This document shows positions 8,335 through 16,335 of a stretch of 64,000 bases of DNA, piece by piece. The DNA comes from Marinobacterium rhizophilum. GTDB taxonomy: Bacteria > Pseudomonadota > Gammaproteobacteria > Pseudomonadales > Balneatricaceae. The stretch is from contig NZ_CP073347.1 in assembly GCF_024397915.1 (NCBI RefSeq), positions 3,038,001 to 3,102,000 of the forward strand, in the 5' to 3' direction. Under the pieces are notes generated by a model. That model worked only from the letters and a program-made list of their open reading frames with translations, searched no databases and was not told where the DNA came from. Each line of letters opens with the position of its first letter. Positions within the stretch are counted from its first letter, which is position 1. Position numbers and translations under genes: made by a program.

Positions 8335-8861
8335 CCCGCCAGCCCACTTAATCCCGTATCATTTCGCGCCGGTGCTGCCCCTTGACAAGGCCGCTCCAGT
8401 GTCCGCGTGCGCGCAGGCATGCCGTGCTCACAAACTGACCATAATCAGTACAGCCTCAGTTGGCGGCGCTCCCCCGACTTACCCTCGAGTTATACACAAA
8501 CTTACCCCTGCATTTTGTGGATAAGCCCGCTGAACAGGCCGAGATAATTTTCCGATTTGGCTTGACACAGGCACGCTGGCGGCAACATTTTTTCGCACAT
8601 ATACACAGCACAAGTCACTGAAAACCTGAATTTTTTACCGCTCAAAAAACACACGCACCAGGCAATACGCCGGCTCCGCAGGGCTCTGGATCTGTACCCA
8701 TACCTTATTCACAATTTTATACACAGGATTCGGGGATAACATTGCAATCCGGTGACAGCCAGCGGTTGTCCACACTGCCAAAGTTACCCCCAGAGAGGCC
8801 CCGCCGGCCCTAAGGGTGTATAACTAAATCACCGGCAAGCGTCTATAAACAGGAGTCCTGA
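8335..8861. other. 527-base non-coding region, AT-richer than its surroundings
   Basis: No credible open reading frame lies here: the only frame of note (8321-8524, plus strand) has no protein resemblance. Two isolated TTGACA strings (8382-8387 and 8562-8567) have no convincing -10 partner. The right two thirds carry a cluster of DnaA-box-like 9-mers, listed separately, and several A/T tracts (for example 8588-8593 and 8631-8636). Confidence 0.7.
8490..8823. promoter_or_regulatory. cluster of DnaA-box-like 9-mers
   Basis: Within 334 bases I find TTATACACA at 8490-8498 (+), a perfect TTATCCACA on the minus strand at 8516-8524, TTATTCACA at 8705-8713 (+), TTATACACA at 8717-8725 (+), TTGTCCACA at 8766-8774 (+), and TTATACACC on the minus strand at 8815-8823. 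A weaker ATATACACA lies at 8599-8607. One is exact and most others differ from the consensus by one base. The sequence suggests a DnaA-binding locus: titration site, reactivating site, DnaA-controlled promoter, or less likely an origin. No dnaA, gidA or rpmH gene is in the window. Confidence 0.65.
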
Positions 8862-9299
8862 ATGTCCACCAGCGCCCGAATCACCCACCTGGCCCTGCAT
8901 GTCACTGACATGGCCGCCTGCGTAACCTTCTATCAGGACTTCTGCGGCATGCGCATTATCCATGAGCGACACAGCAGTCGGCAGACCATCAGCTGGATGG
9001 CGGAGCCCGGCCGAGAGCGCGACTTTATCTTCGTGCTGATGGATGGTGGCCAGGATCTTAACCTGCCCGACAACGACTACCGCCACTTCGGCTTTGCGCT
9101 GGACAGCCGTGAGGCCGTCGACCGAATTGCACAGCAGGCCGAGAAAGCCGGCTGCCTCGTCTGGGCACCGCGGGATGAACCCTTTCCGGTTGGCTACTAC
9201 TGTGGCCTGCGTGACCCCAATGGCAACTATGTGGAATTCAGCTACGGGCAGCCACTGGGTCCGGGTGCCGATGCCTTTGAACAACTGCTGCAAGGCTGA
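8862..9299 (+). CDS. VOC (glyoxalase/bleomycin-resistance fold) family protein
   Basis: This 145-residue protein is built from two beta-alpha-beta-beta-beta modules: ITHLALHVTDMAACVTFYQDFCG at the start, and YRHFGFALDS plus CGLRDPNGNYVEFSYG in the second half. His10, the His of RHFGF and the Glu of YVEF are the expected metal ligands. VOC enzymes include lactoylglutathione lyases, dioxygenases and epimerases; the substrate is not identifiable here. AGGAG lies 7 bases before the ATG. The DnaA-box cluster runs up to 40 bases upstream. Confidence 0.85.
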   Translation: MSTSARITHLALHVTDMAACVTFYQDFCGMRIIHERHSSRQTISWMAEPGRERDFIFVLMDGGQDLNLPDNDYRHFGFALDSREAVDRIAQQAEKAGCLVWAPRDEPFPVGYYCGLRDPNGNYVEFSYGQPLGPGADAFEQLLQG

Positions 9300-9472
9300 G
9301 GTGTCCCGGGTCGGGCATTTGCCACCACAGCCTGCGCGACTAAATTAAGCCGTTACTTCGCGCGCCAAGCCTGTACAGTGATATAGCAGGCACTGCTGAG
9401 GCTTAGGTCCCAGGCGTGGCCTGACCAGGTCTGTGTAGAGAGTTCTCCGGTGATATCCAAAGGAAAGGGCCC

Positions 9473-10282
9473 ATGTGGTTAAGAACAAGTTGTGATCTGA
9501 CGTTCGACATCGCTGTACCGACGCCCTTTGTACTGATGCTGCGACCGCGCAGCGGTGCCCAGCAATGGATTGCCAGCGAACAGTACAAGCTTGTACCCAG
9601 CGTGTCCGTCTTCGAGTTTACCGATAACTACGGCAATCTGTGCCAGCGGCTGATTGCCCCTCCCGGTGCCTTTGGCATCCATACGGCGGCCGAGGTCATG
9701 ACCTCGGACCATATCGACCGCGCCCCTGGCGCCCGGTTCGTCGAAATACAGAACCTGCCCGAGTCTGCACTCATTTACCTGCTGCCCAGTCGCTATTGCG
9801 AGTCAGATCGCTTCAGTCAGATGGCCAACAGCATCACCGCGGGCTACCCGCTGGGCTACGACCAGGTGGCCGCCATTGAGACCTGGCTGCGCAATACCAT
9901 TCACTACCGGCCCGAAAGCAGTGATATTCAGATATCGGCGACCGAGGTTAATGCCCGGGGATGGGGTGTGTGCCGTGACCTCGCACACCTGGGGATTTCA
10001 CTGTGTCGCAGCCTGAGCATTCCGGCGCGCATGGTGGTGGGCTACCTGCATGACCTGGCGCCCATGGATCTGCACGCCTGGTTCGAGGCCTACGTGGCCG
10101 ATCGCTGGTACACCTTCGACGCTACCCAGGCCCAGCTGCACGGTGGCTATGTCGCCATCGGCTATGGCCGGGATGCCGCCGATGTCGCGGTCTACAATCA
10201 GTTTGGCCCGGCCCTCTCCCCCCGGGAACAGCGGATACGCGTGCAGCATATTGATGAACCGGGCTATGCCCATGGAGCCTGA
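9473..10282 (+). CDS. transglutaminase-like cysteine protease family protein (first of two)
   Basis: This 269-residue protein has an N-terminal beta-rich domain (residues 1-130) and a transglutaminase-like core with the Cys-His-Asp triad: Cys in RGWGVCRDLAHLG, His in MDLHAWFEAYV, Asp in WYTFDATQ. These enzymes cleave or crosslink amide bonds. No signal peptide is seen, so it is probably cytoplasmic. AAAGGA precedes the ATG. A paralogue follows 66 bases downstream in the same direction, suggesting joint expression. The usual partners of bacterial transglutaminase operons (alpha-E protein, circularly permuted ATP-grasp) are not in the window. Confidence 0.85.
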   Translation: MWLRTSCDLTFDIAVPTPFVLMLRPRSGAQQWIASEQYKLVPSVSVFEFTDNYGNLCQRLIAPPGAFGIHTAAEVMTSDHIDRAPGARFVEIQNLPESALIYLLPSRYCESDRFSQMANSITAGYPLGYDQVAAIETWLRNTIHYRPESSDIQISATEVNARGWGVCRDLAHLGISLCRSLSIPARMVVGYLHDLAPMDLHAWFEAYVADRWYTFDATQAQLHGGYVAIGYGRDAADVAVYNQFGPALSPREQRIRVQHIDEPGYAHGA

Positions 10283-10348
10283 TTCTGCTGAACGCCAGTA
10301 ACGGAAGGCCGTAATAACCCCGCTCAGCACCCACTTTGAGACGACTTT

Positions 10349-11200
10349 ATGCAGCGCTACAAGATTGTGCATCACACCTACTACAACTTCACCGAAGAGG
10401 TGACACTGGGCACACACAAGCTGCTGCTGCGACCGCGCGAAGACCATGAGTTGCGTATCCAGTCGTTTTTACTCGACATCACACCGGCAGCGGGCCTGCT
10501 CTGGCACCGTGACGTCGAAGACAACTCCGTCGCCCTCGCCAGCTTCGCCCTGCCCACACGCCAGCTGGTGATCCAAAGCGAAGTCATTATTCAGCAGTAC
10601 AACGAAGCGCCGCTGGATTTCCTGGTGTCTGACTACGCCCTGCGCTACCCGTTCAGCTACCGAGCGGACGACGAACCCATGCTGGCGCCCTACCAGACAG
10701 CACCGGACGCCCCGACCCGCAGTCTCCTGCACGCCTGGATCGGCAATTTCTGGCAAGCGGACGAAAGCATTCAGACCTACAGTTTGCTGCAACGCATTGC
10801 CGAGTACATTTACCAGACCCTGAGCTACCGCGTACGGGAAGAACCCGGCGTGCAGAGCGCCCGCCAGACGCTGGAGTATGGCACCGGCTCCTGTCGCGAC
10901 TTCGCCGTGCTCTTTATGGAAGCCGCCCGCTGCCTGGGTCTCGCCGCCCGCTTTGTCAGTGGCTATCTGCACGTAACACCCATGCCGCAAAGCAATGGCG
11001 CCACCCACGCCTGGGCCGAGGTTTACCTGCCAGGCGCCGGCTGGAAGGGATTTGATCCGACCATCGGTAAAATTGCCGGCAGCGACCATATCGCCGTCGC
11101 CGTCGCCCGCCTGCCCCATGCGGTGCCACCGATCTCGGGTTCCTACGTGGGTGCCGCCGGATCCTCGCTGGATGTTGGGGTCTGGGTTACCAAGGTATAA
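10349..11200 (+). CDS. transglutaminase family protein with N-terminal beta domain (second of two)
   Basis: This 283-residue protein begins with the bacterial transglutaminase N domain (KIVHHTYYNFTEEVTLGTHKLLLRPRE) and has the catalytic core with Cys in GTGSCRDFAVLFMEAARCLG, His in GATHAWAEVYLPG and Asp in WKGFDPTIG. No signal peptide is visible. It shares overall design with the preceding protein but not close sequence. Such proteins are predicted proteases or amide-bond modifiers. The gene ends at a strong bidirectional terminator shared with lipA. Confidence 0.88.
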   Translation: MQRYKIVHHTYYNFTEEVTLGTHKLLLRPREDHELRIQSFLLDITPAAGLLWHRDVEDNSVALASFALPTRQLVIQSEVIIQQYNEAPLDFLVSDYALRYPFSYRADDEPMLAPYQTAPDAPTRSLLHAWIGNFWQADESIQTYSLLQRIAEYIYQTLSYRVREEPGVQSARQTLEYGTGSCRDFAVLFMEAARCLGLAARFVSGYLHVTPMPQSNGATHAWAEVYLPGAGWKGFDPTIGKIAGSDHIAVAVARLPHAVPPISGSYVGAAGSSLDVGVWVTKV

Positions 11201-11285
11201 CACGCCCGCCGTTGCCTCCGGGATCAGGACGCAGCCAACCCTGTTCCTGCGGCCCCTGCGGCCAGGGACAAGTACGTCCCGGTAC

Positions 11286-11314
11286 AAAAAAAGAGCCCTC
11301 AGGCTCTTTTTTTT
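11286..11314. terminator. bidirectional intrinsic terminator between the transglutaminase gene and lipA
   Basis: A GAGCC/GGCTC stem (11293-11297 and 11302-11306) with loop CTCA is flanked by a run of seven A on the left and eight T on the right. It can therefore end plus-strand transcription from the transglutaminase genes and minus-strand transcription from lipA (stop at 11335). Confidence 0.9.
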
Positions 11315-11334
11315 GTGCTTGCGGCTACCGGTGT

Positions 11335-12315
11335 CTAACCGACCTTTTCACCCTTGGCCTGCAAGTCGGCGTGGTAGGACGAACGCACCAGCGGGCCTGA
11401 AGCCACATGGGAGAAGCCCATCTCCTTGGCCAGGCGGGCGAACTCGTCGAACTCGTCCGGCGTCACGAAGCGATCTACCGGCAGGTGACTGCGGCTTGGC
11501 TGCAGGTACTGGCCAATGGTGATCATGTCGACGTTGTGTGCCCGCAGATCACGCATGACCTCGACGATCTCTTCGTTGGTTTCACCCACGCCCACCATCA
11601 GGCCGGACTTGGTACGGATGCCGGGCTGACGCTGCTTGAAGCCTTCAAGCAGGTCCAGCGACCAGGCGTAATCCGCCCCCGGGCGCACCTGCTTGTACAG
11701 GCGCGGCACGGTTTCCATATTGTGGTTGAACACGTCCGGCGGCGTGGCACTGAGAATGTCCAGCGCCACTTCCATGCGGCCACGGAAATCCGGCACCAGG
11801 GTTTCGATCTCGATGGACGGCTGGCGCTCGCGGGTTTCGCGCACGCAGTCGGCGATATGCTGGGCTCCGCCGTCACGCAGGTCGTCGCGATCCACCGATG
11901 TGATAACCACGTAGCGCAAGCCCAGGTCCGCGATGGCGGTAGCCAGCTCCCGTGGTTCGTCGGCGTTCAGGGCATTGGGGCGGCCATGGGCCACATCGCA
12001 GAACGGGCAGCGACGGGTACAGATGTCACCCATGATCATGAAGGTGGCGGTGCCGTTGGTGAAGCACTCGCCGATATTCGGGCAGCTGGCCTCTTCACAG
12101 ACGGACGACAGCTTGTGTTCACGCAGCTTGGACTTGATGCGCTGCACTTCGGCCGAGTTTCCCATGCGAACCCGCAGCCAGGCCGGCTTGCGTGGCATTT
12201 CATCTTTCTCGGTGGGAATGACTTTCACCGGGATGCGGGCCACCTTTTCGGCGCCGCGAAGTTTGACACCCTGCTCGACGCGCGCGCCTGCGGTTTTGCT
12301 ATCAGAACTTGCCAT
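11335..12315 (-). CDS. lipA: lipoyl synthase
   Basis: LipA is a radical-SAM enzyme that inserts two sulfurs into protein-bound octanoyl groups. The 326-residue protein shows both iron-sulfur sites: the auxiliary cluster CEEASCPNIGEC and the radical-SAM CTRRCPFCDVAHGRP. The conserved GLMVGVGETNEE, TIGQYLQPSRSHLPV and VASGPLVRSSYHAD follow. It is the last gene of the dat-ybeD-lipB-lipA string and lies 7 bases after lipB. Confidence 0.98.
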   Translation of the reverse strand: MASSDSKTAGARVEQGVKLRGAEKVARIPVKVIPTEKDEMPRKPAWLRVRMGNSAEVQRIKSKLREHKLSSVCEEASCPNIGECFTNGTATFMIMGDICTRRCPFCDVAHGRPNALNADEPRELATAIADLGLRYVVITSVDRDDLRDGGAQHIADCVRETRERQPSIEIETLVPDFRGRMEVALDILSATPPDVFNHNMETVPRLYKQVRPGADYAWSLDLLEGFKQRQPGIRTKSGLMVGVGETNEEIVEVMRDLRAHNVDMITIGQYLQPSRSHLPVDRFVTPDEFDEFARLAKEMGFSHVASGPLVRSSYHADLQAKGEKVG

Positions 12316-12322
12316 ACAATCG

Positions 12323-12973
12323 CTAATCCAGTCTGGTTCTGCGGGACACCGTAGTATACCCGATTTTGTTGATCAAAATATCACCCATACGGCTGATGGC
12401 CGCTGCGCTGTCCAGCCCCGGCACCAGGTTCGCCAGCTGGGTCATGGCCATGCCGGCATAGCCGCAGGGATTGATGCGCAGGAAGGGTTCCATGTCCATG
12501 TCCAGGTTCAGCGCCAGGCCATGAAAGGAGCAGCCACGGCGTACCCGCAATCCCAGAGAGCAGATTTTGGCATCGCCCACATAGACGCCAGGGGCGTCGG
12601 GTTTGGGGTAAGCCTCAACGCCATATTCGGCCAGCAGCTCGACCACGCTCTGCTCCATCAGATCCACCAGATCCCGCACACCCAGGCTTTTGCGGCGCAG
12701 GTTCAGCAGCAGGTAGACCACCAGCTGGCCGGGGCCATGGTAGGTTACCTGACCGCCACGGTCGGCTTGCACCACCGGAATATCACCGGCATTGAGCACA
12801 TGCTCGGCCTTGCCTGCCTGGCCCTGGGTGAACACGGGGGCATGTTGCAGCAGCCAGATTTCATCAGGGGTCTGGTCATCACGGCTGTTGGTGAAGTCCT
12901 GCATGCGCTGCCAGGTGGAATCATAGGGTACCTGGCCCAGGTCGCGCAGAACCAGCGTATCGGACAGGGCCAT
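12323..12973 (-). CDS. lipB: octanoyltransferase LipB
   Basis: LipB moves octanoate from acyl-carrier protein to lipoyl domains, the step before LipA. The 216-residue protein has the acyl-binding motif ADRGGQVTYHGPGQLV, the catalytic Lys in AKICSLGLRVRRGCSFHG, and the catalytic Cys in INPCGYAGM. The start ATG overlaps the ybeD stop by one base. Confidence 0.98.
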   Translation of the reverse strand: MALSDTLVLRDLGQVPYDSTWQRMQDFTNSRDDQTPDEIWLLQHAPVFTQGQAGKAEHVLNAGDIPVVQADRGGQVTYHGPGQLVVYLLLNLRRKSLGVRDLVDLMEQSVVELLAEYGVEAYPKPDAPGVYVGDAKICSLGLRVRRGCSFHGLALNLDMDMEPFLRINPCGYAGMAMTQLANLVPGLDSAAAISRMGDILINKIGYTTVSRRTRLD

Positions 12974-13245
12974 CAGATGACCATCTTGACGCGACCGGAG
13001 GACTTCAGGTCCTGGTGCAGCCGCTCCAGCTGATCAACACCGGTGGCGGTAATGCAAAAACGCACGGACTGAAAGGTGCCCTTGTTGCTGTCCTGCACGG
13101 TGACGCTGGCCACATCAAGATCCGGCGCGTGCCGGAGTACGGTTTCAATGACATAGTCCCGAAAGTCGGTGCTGTTCACACCGATCACCTTGATCGGGTA
13201 GTCGGGGCAGGGAAATTCAATCTTGGGGGGTTGCTGTTCGCTCAT
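12973..13245 (-). CDS. ybeD: DUF493 family protein YbeD
   Basis: This 90-residue ferredoxin-fold protein (FPCPDYPIKVIGVNSTDF at the N terminus, SNKGTFQSVRFCITATG in the core) is conserved next to lipB in many gammaproteobacteria and may act as a small regulatory domain; no enzyme activity is known. I prefer the ATG at 13245, 7 bases after GGGAG, over the GTG directly before it. It is tightly packed between dat and lipB. Confidence 0.93.
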   Translation of the reverse strand: MSEQQPPKIEFPCPDYPIKVIGVNSTDFRDYVIETVLRHAPDLDVASVTVQDSNKGTFQSVRFCITATGVDQLERLHQDLKSSGRVKMVI

Positions 13246-13248
13246 CAC

Positions 13249-14103
13249 TCACTCCCCCGTCATCAGCTGCTGCTGGTAACGGGCCAACAATTCAAACATT
13301 CGAGCCCAGACAGGCCCCTTGGTACCGCTGCCGATGGGCCGATGATCGACGCGAGTCACCGGCACCACGCCGCGGGTCGAGCTGGAAATCCAGACTTCGT
13401 CGGCGTTCATCAGGGTATCGTAATCGATATCCACTTCCTGGTACTGCATGCCATTGGCGTCCGCCAATTCCAGTATCAGCTCCCGGGTAATGCCACCCAG
13501 AATGTCAGAGCTGCGCTTGGGGGTATAGATAACTCCCTGGCGCACCACAAAGAGGTTGCACGAGGTGCCTTCGGTCAGGACACCATCGCGCAGCAACAGG
13601 GCCTCATCGGCCTGGTGATCCCGCGCCTGCTGCAGCACCAGGATGTTGGGCAACAAGCCGGTGGACTTGATATCGCAGCGATGCCAGCGCAGATCCGCCG
13701 TAACGATGGCACTGATTCCCGCCACCTCGGCGGCAGGCACGGCGGTAAAATTGCGCACCGGCGCACAACAGGCAAATACCGTGGGTTCAAGACTGGCATC
13801 GTAACTGTGACTGCGGCTGCCTGCATCTCCCCGGGTAACCTGCAGGTAGACCGACAGGGTGCCGCCACCGTTGCGCGCGACCAGCTCGTTCAGCAGTGCA
13901 GCCCAGTCATGGTCTGCCCGGATACGAACCGCCCGCAGGCTGTGTTCCAGCCGGGCGATATGCTCCTGCAGCCGAAAACCAATACCACGAAAATAGGGCA
14001 CAACTTCGTACACACTGTCGCCAAACAGAAAGCCGCGATCAAAGGGTGACAGTGTTGCCTCTTCAGAGGCCATGAAGCGTCCCTTGAGATATACGATATT
14101 CAT
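13249..14103 (-). CDS. dat: D-amino acid aminotransferase (class IV, PLP-dependent)
   Basis: This 284-residue protein starts at 14103 (MNIVYLKGRFM; an upstream in-frame ATG at 14121 lacks family support). Class IV hallmarks are LSPFDRGFLFGDSVYEVVPYF near the N terminus, the PLP-proximal CDIKSTGLLPNIL, DEALLLRDGVLTEGTSCNLF, and GGITRELILELA. The position between dacA and lipB and the SxKSxxLL pattern favour D-alanine/D-glutamate transamination over branched-chain or aminodeoxychorismate activity, so it may feed peptidoglycan synthesis. The substrate is inferred. Confidence 0.88.
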   Translation of the reverse strand: MNIVYLKGRFMASEEATLSPFDRGFLFGDSVYEVVPYFRGIGFRLQEHIARLEHSLRAVRIRADHDWAALLNELVARNGGGTLSVYLQVTRGDAGSRSHSYDASLEPTVFACCAPVRNFTAVPAAEVAGISAIVTADLRWHRCDIKSTGLLPNILVLQQARDHQADEALLLRDGVLTEGTSCNLFVVRQGVIYTPKRSSDILGGITRELILELADANGMQYQEVDIDYDTLMNADEVWISSSTRGVVPVTRVDHRPIGSGTKGPVWARMFELLARYQQQLMTGE

Positions 14104-14167
14104 CGGTGTCCGTCTCTTCAAACCGCCTTCAGAGTGAAGGCGGCAGGGTCAGTAAGTACTTGCACCA

Positions 14168-15388
14168 TCAACCGATCAGGCTGAGGAAAAACAGCACGAT
14201 ACTGTGCCAGATACGCTTGAGCAGGCCACCCTCGGCGACATCCTCGAGTGCAACCAGCGGCACTTCCCGTACCGTCTCGCCATTGAGCGTGACCCGTACA
14301 CGGCCATATTCCTGCCCCTGTACCACCGGCGCTTCGATCACGCGATCCACATCCAGCGCGGCTTCCAGCTGATCGGTCTGACCCCGCGGGACCGTGACCG
14401 CCAGCGACTCGGCCAGGCCCAGACGGACGTCCCCACCCTGCCCACCCCAGACGGTGGCGGTATTCAGCGGCGTACCGCCGTCATACAGCTTGTGGGTACG
14501 GTAATAACGGAAGGCATAGGCCAGCAGCTTCTGGGTTTCCTGCGCCCGCGCCTCTTCACTGCTGGTGCCCAGCACCACGCTGATCAGGCGCATGTCGTCA
14601 CGCTTGGCCGAGGCCACCAGGCAATAGCCAGCCTCTTCGGTGTGGCCGGTTTTCAGGCCATCAACCGAGTCGTCGCGCCACAGCAGGCGGTTGCGATTGG
14701 GCTGGCGAATCTCGTTGTAAGTGAAGTACTTCTCGGAATAGATCGGGTAGTTTTCCGGGAACTGGCGAATGATCGCCCGCGCCAGCAAGGCCAGGTCGCG
14801 GGCCGTGGACATATGCTGGTCTGCCGGCAGGCCGGTGGCATTGCGGAAATAGGTGTTCTTCATTCCCAGCAGGCCGGCGTGCTGGTTCATCAGGTCAGCA
14901 AAGGCCGACTCGCTGCCGGCGATATGCTCGGCCACAGCAACCGAGGCATCATTGCCGGACTGGATAATAATGCCCTGCAGCAGGTCGATCAGCTTGACCT
15001 GCGTCCCCTCGCGTACAAACATGCGCGAGCCTTCGGTACGCCAGGCCTTTTCACTGATCAGCACCAGGTCATCCTTGGAAATATTGCCCTTGGCCAGTTC
15101 GTACTCGACGATATAGCTGGTCATCATTTTAGTCAGACTGGCGGGGGCGAACTGCTCGTCTTCCTTGTCTGACAGCAAAATTTCGCCGGTTTCGGCATCC
15201 ATCACCAGGTAGGAGGTTGCCGCGATCTGGGGCGAGGCCGGGATCAGTTCGGCCGGCGACAGAGTCGGCGTCGCATTGAGCGTCGGGGTTGCATTGAGGG
15301 TCGGTGTTTCAGCCTGTACCGGGCCGGCCACAAGAAGAGAGCAAAGGAAGAAGCCGCATAGTCGGGCGTATATCGGTCGTTGAGCCAT
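14168..15388 (-). CDS. dacA: D-alanyl-D-alanine carboxypeptidase (PBP5/6 type)
   Basis: DacA trims the terminal D-Ala from peptidoglycan stem peptides in the periplasm. The protein has a signal peptide (cleavage near PVQA-ETPT), SxxK in APASLTKMM, SxN in QSGNDAS and KTG in DGLKTGHTEEAG, and a C-terminal amphipathic membrane anchor (LLKRIWHSIVLFFLSLIG). Start codons at 15397 and 15388 are both possible. Directly after the signal peptide lie two and a half copies of an 18-base repeat encoding TPTLNA, an unusual Thr/Pro linker not typical of the family. Confidence 0.96.
   Translation of the reverse strand: MAQRPIYARLCGFFLCSLLVAGPVQAETPTLNATPTLNATPTLSPAELIPASPQIAATSYLVMDAETGEILLSDKEDEQFAPASLTKMMTSYIVEYELAKGNISKDDLVLISEKAWRTEGSRMFVREGTQVKLIDLLQGIIIQSGNDASVAVAEHIAGSESAFADLMNQHAGLLGMKNTYFRNATGLPADQHMSTARDLALLARAIIRQFPENYPIYSEKYFTYNEIRQPNRNRLLWRDDSVDGLKTGHTEEAGYCLVASAKRDDMRLISVVLGTSSEEARAQETQKLLAYAFRYYRTHKLYDGGTPLNTATVWGGQGGDVRLGLAESLAVTVPRGQTDQLEAALDVDRVIEAPVVQGQEYGRVRVTLNGETVREVPLVALEDVAEGGLLKRIWHSIVLFFLSLIG
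15264..15308 (-). repeat. 18-bp minisatellite inside dacA (TPTLNA units)
   Basis: The units at 15264-15281 and 15282-15299 are near-identical 18-mers (GTCGGnGTnGCATTGAGn on the plus strand), with a partial third at 15300-15308. In frame they encode the repeated hexapeptide TPTLNA between the DacA signal peptide and its catalytic domain. In-frame copy number could vary without breaking the gene. Confidence 0.85.
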
Positions 15389-15468
15389 GGTTCTCATTAT
15401 CAGTCTGCGGGGAAATGGGTGCAGGGTAGACGTCGTCGGGGACTAAAAGTTCTACTCTACTCAGGCGA

Positions 15469-16335
15469 TCAGGGTAAGTCCACCGGACGGGCGGCGGTGT
15501 AACCGGCATCGGCCAGCTCGCGCATCAGGCGCGCTTCGGTTTCACTATCGGGCACCGGCCCGAGCTGCACCCGGTACAGGGTACGTCCCTCCTGACTCAC
15601 GGGCGAAACCCGCAGGCTCAGACCGTCCGAGCGCTGGCCGACACGCTGCTCAATGCGCTCGATGGCGGTACGATCCGAAAAGGCGCCCAGCTGCAGATAG
15701 CGCCCAGGCGCGGCGCCTGCTTTGCCGCCGGCAGCCGGGGAAGATGCCTGCGTCGCGCGCGGGTCCAGCACCTCAAGCGACACTCGAGCCGTGCCCTCGC
15801 CCATCATGTCCAGCCGCGAGGCCGCCGCATAGGACAGGTCAATCACCCGTCCTTCATGGAAGGGGCCGCGATCATTCACCCGCACCACAACCTGGCGGCC
15901 GTTATCCATGTTGGTCACCCGGACATAGCTAGGCAGTGGCAGCGACTTGTGCGCCGCTGTCATGCTGAACATGTCGTAGATTTCACCGTTGGAGGTTTCG
16001 TAACCATGGAACTTGCGACCGTACCAGGACGCTGTGCCCTGCTCCTTGTAGCCCCGCGCCTCCTCGAGGATATGGTAACGCTGCCCCAGCACCTCGTAAG
16101 GGCTGCGATTCCCTCTCAGGCTTTTGGGCTCCAGCCGGGGCACGGCATCGGGCACCTTGGACACGTCCACCATTACCAGCGGCGCCTTGTCGTGCTTCAT
16201 GGCATAGCGGCCGGCATTGGCTTCGGGCACACGGGTTTCTGTCGCACTGTCCTCGGTCTGTTTTACCGAGGACGAACAACCTGCCAGCAACGCCAGCAAC
16301 AGTACCAGAGACGGGCGCAGCTTCGTGAAACTCAC
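15469..16335 (-). CDS. rlpA: septal ring lytic transglycosylase RlpA family lipoprotein
   Basis: This 288-residue lipoprotein (lipobox LLALLAGCSSS, Cys about residue 20) has a double-psi beta-barrel at about residues 95-190 (GTASWYGRKFHG, NGEIYDMFSMTAAHKSLP, VRVNDRGPFHEGRVIDLS) and a C-terminal SPOR domain for binding denuded glycan (YLQLGAFSDRTAIERIEQR). In Pseudomonas RlpA cleaves naked glycan strands at the septum. The start overlaps the mltB stop by 4 bases. Confidence 0.95.
   Translation of the reverse strand: MSFTKLRPSLVLLLALLAGCSSSVKQTEDSATETRVPEANAGRYAMKHDKAPLVMVDVSKVPDAVPRLEPKSLRGNRSPYEVLGQRYHILEEARGYKEQGTASWYGRKFHGYETSNGEIYDMFSMTAAHKSLPLPSYVRVTNMDNGRQVVVRVNDRGPFHEGRVIDLSYAAASRLDMMGEGTARVSLEVLDPRATQASSPAAGGKAGAAPGRYLQLGAFSDRTAIERIEQRVGQRSDGLSLRVSPVSQEGRTLYRVQLGPVPDSETEARLMRELADAGYTAARPVDLP

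Noticed and set aside
8382..8590. Promoters at the two TTGACA strings in the holA-VOC gap
   Set aside because: Neither has a -10 element with at least four matches at 16-18 bases.
8335..8861. This region as the chromosomal oriC
   Set aside because: DnaA boxes are dense, but dnaA, gidA, rpmH and mioC are absent, and the gene blocks on both sides point toward the region. A titration or regulatory role is more economical; GC skew of the whole chromosome would decide.
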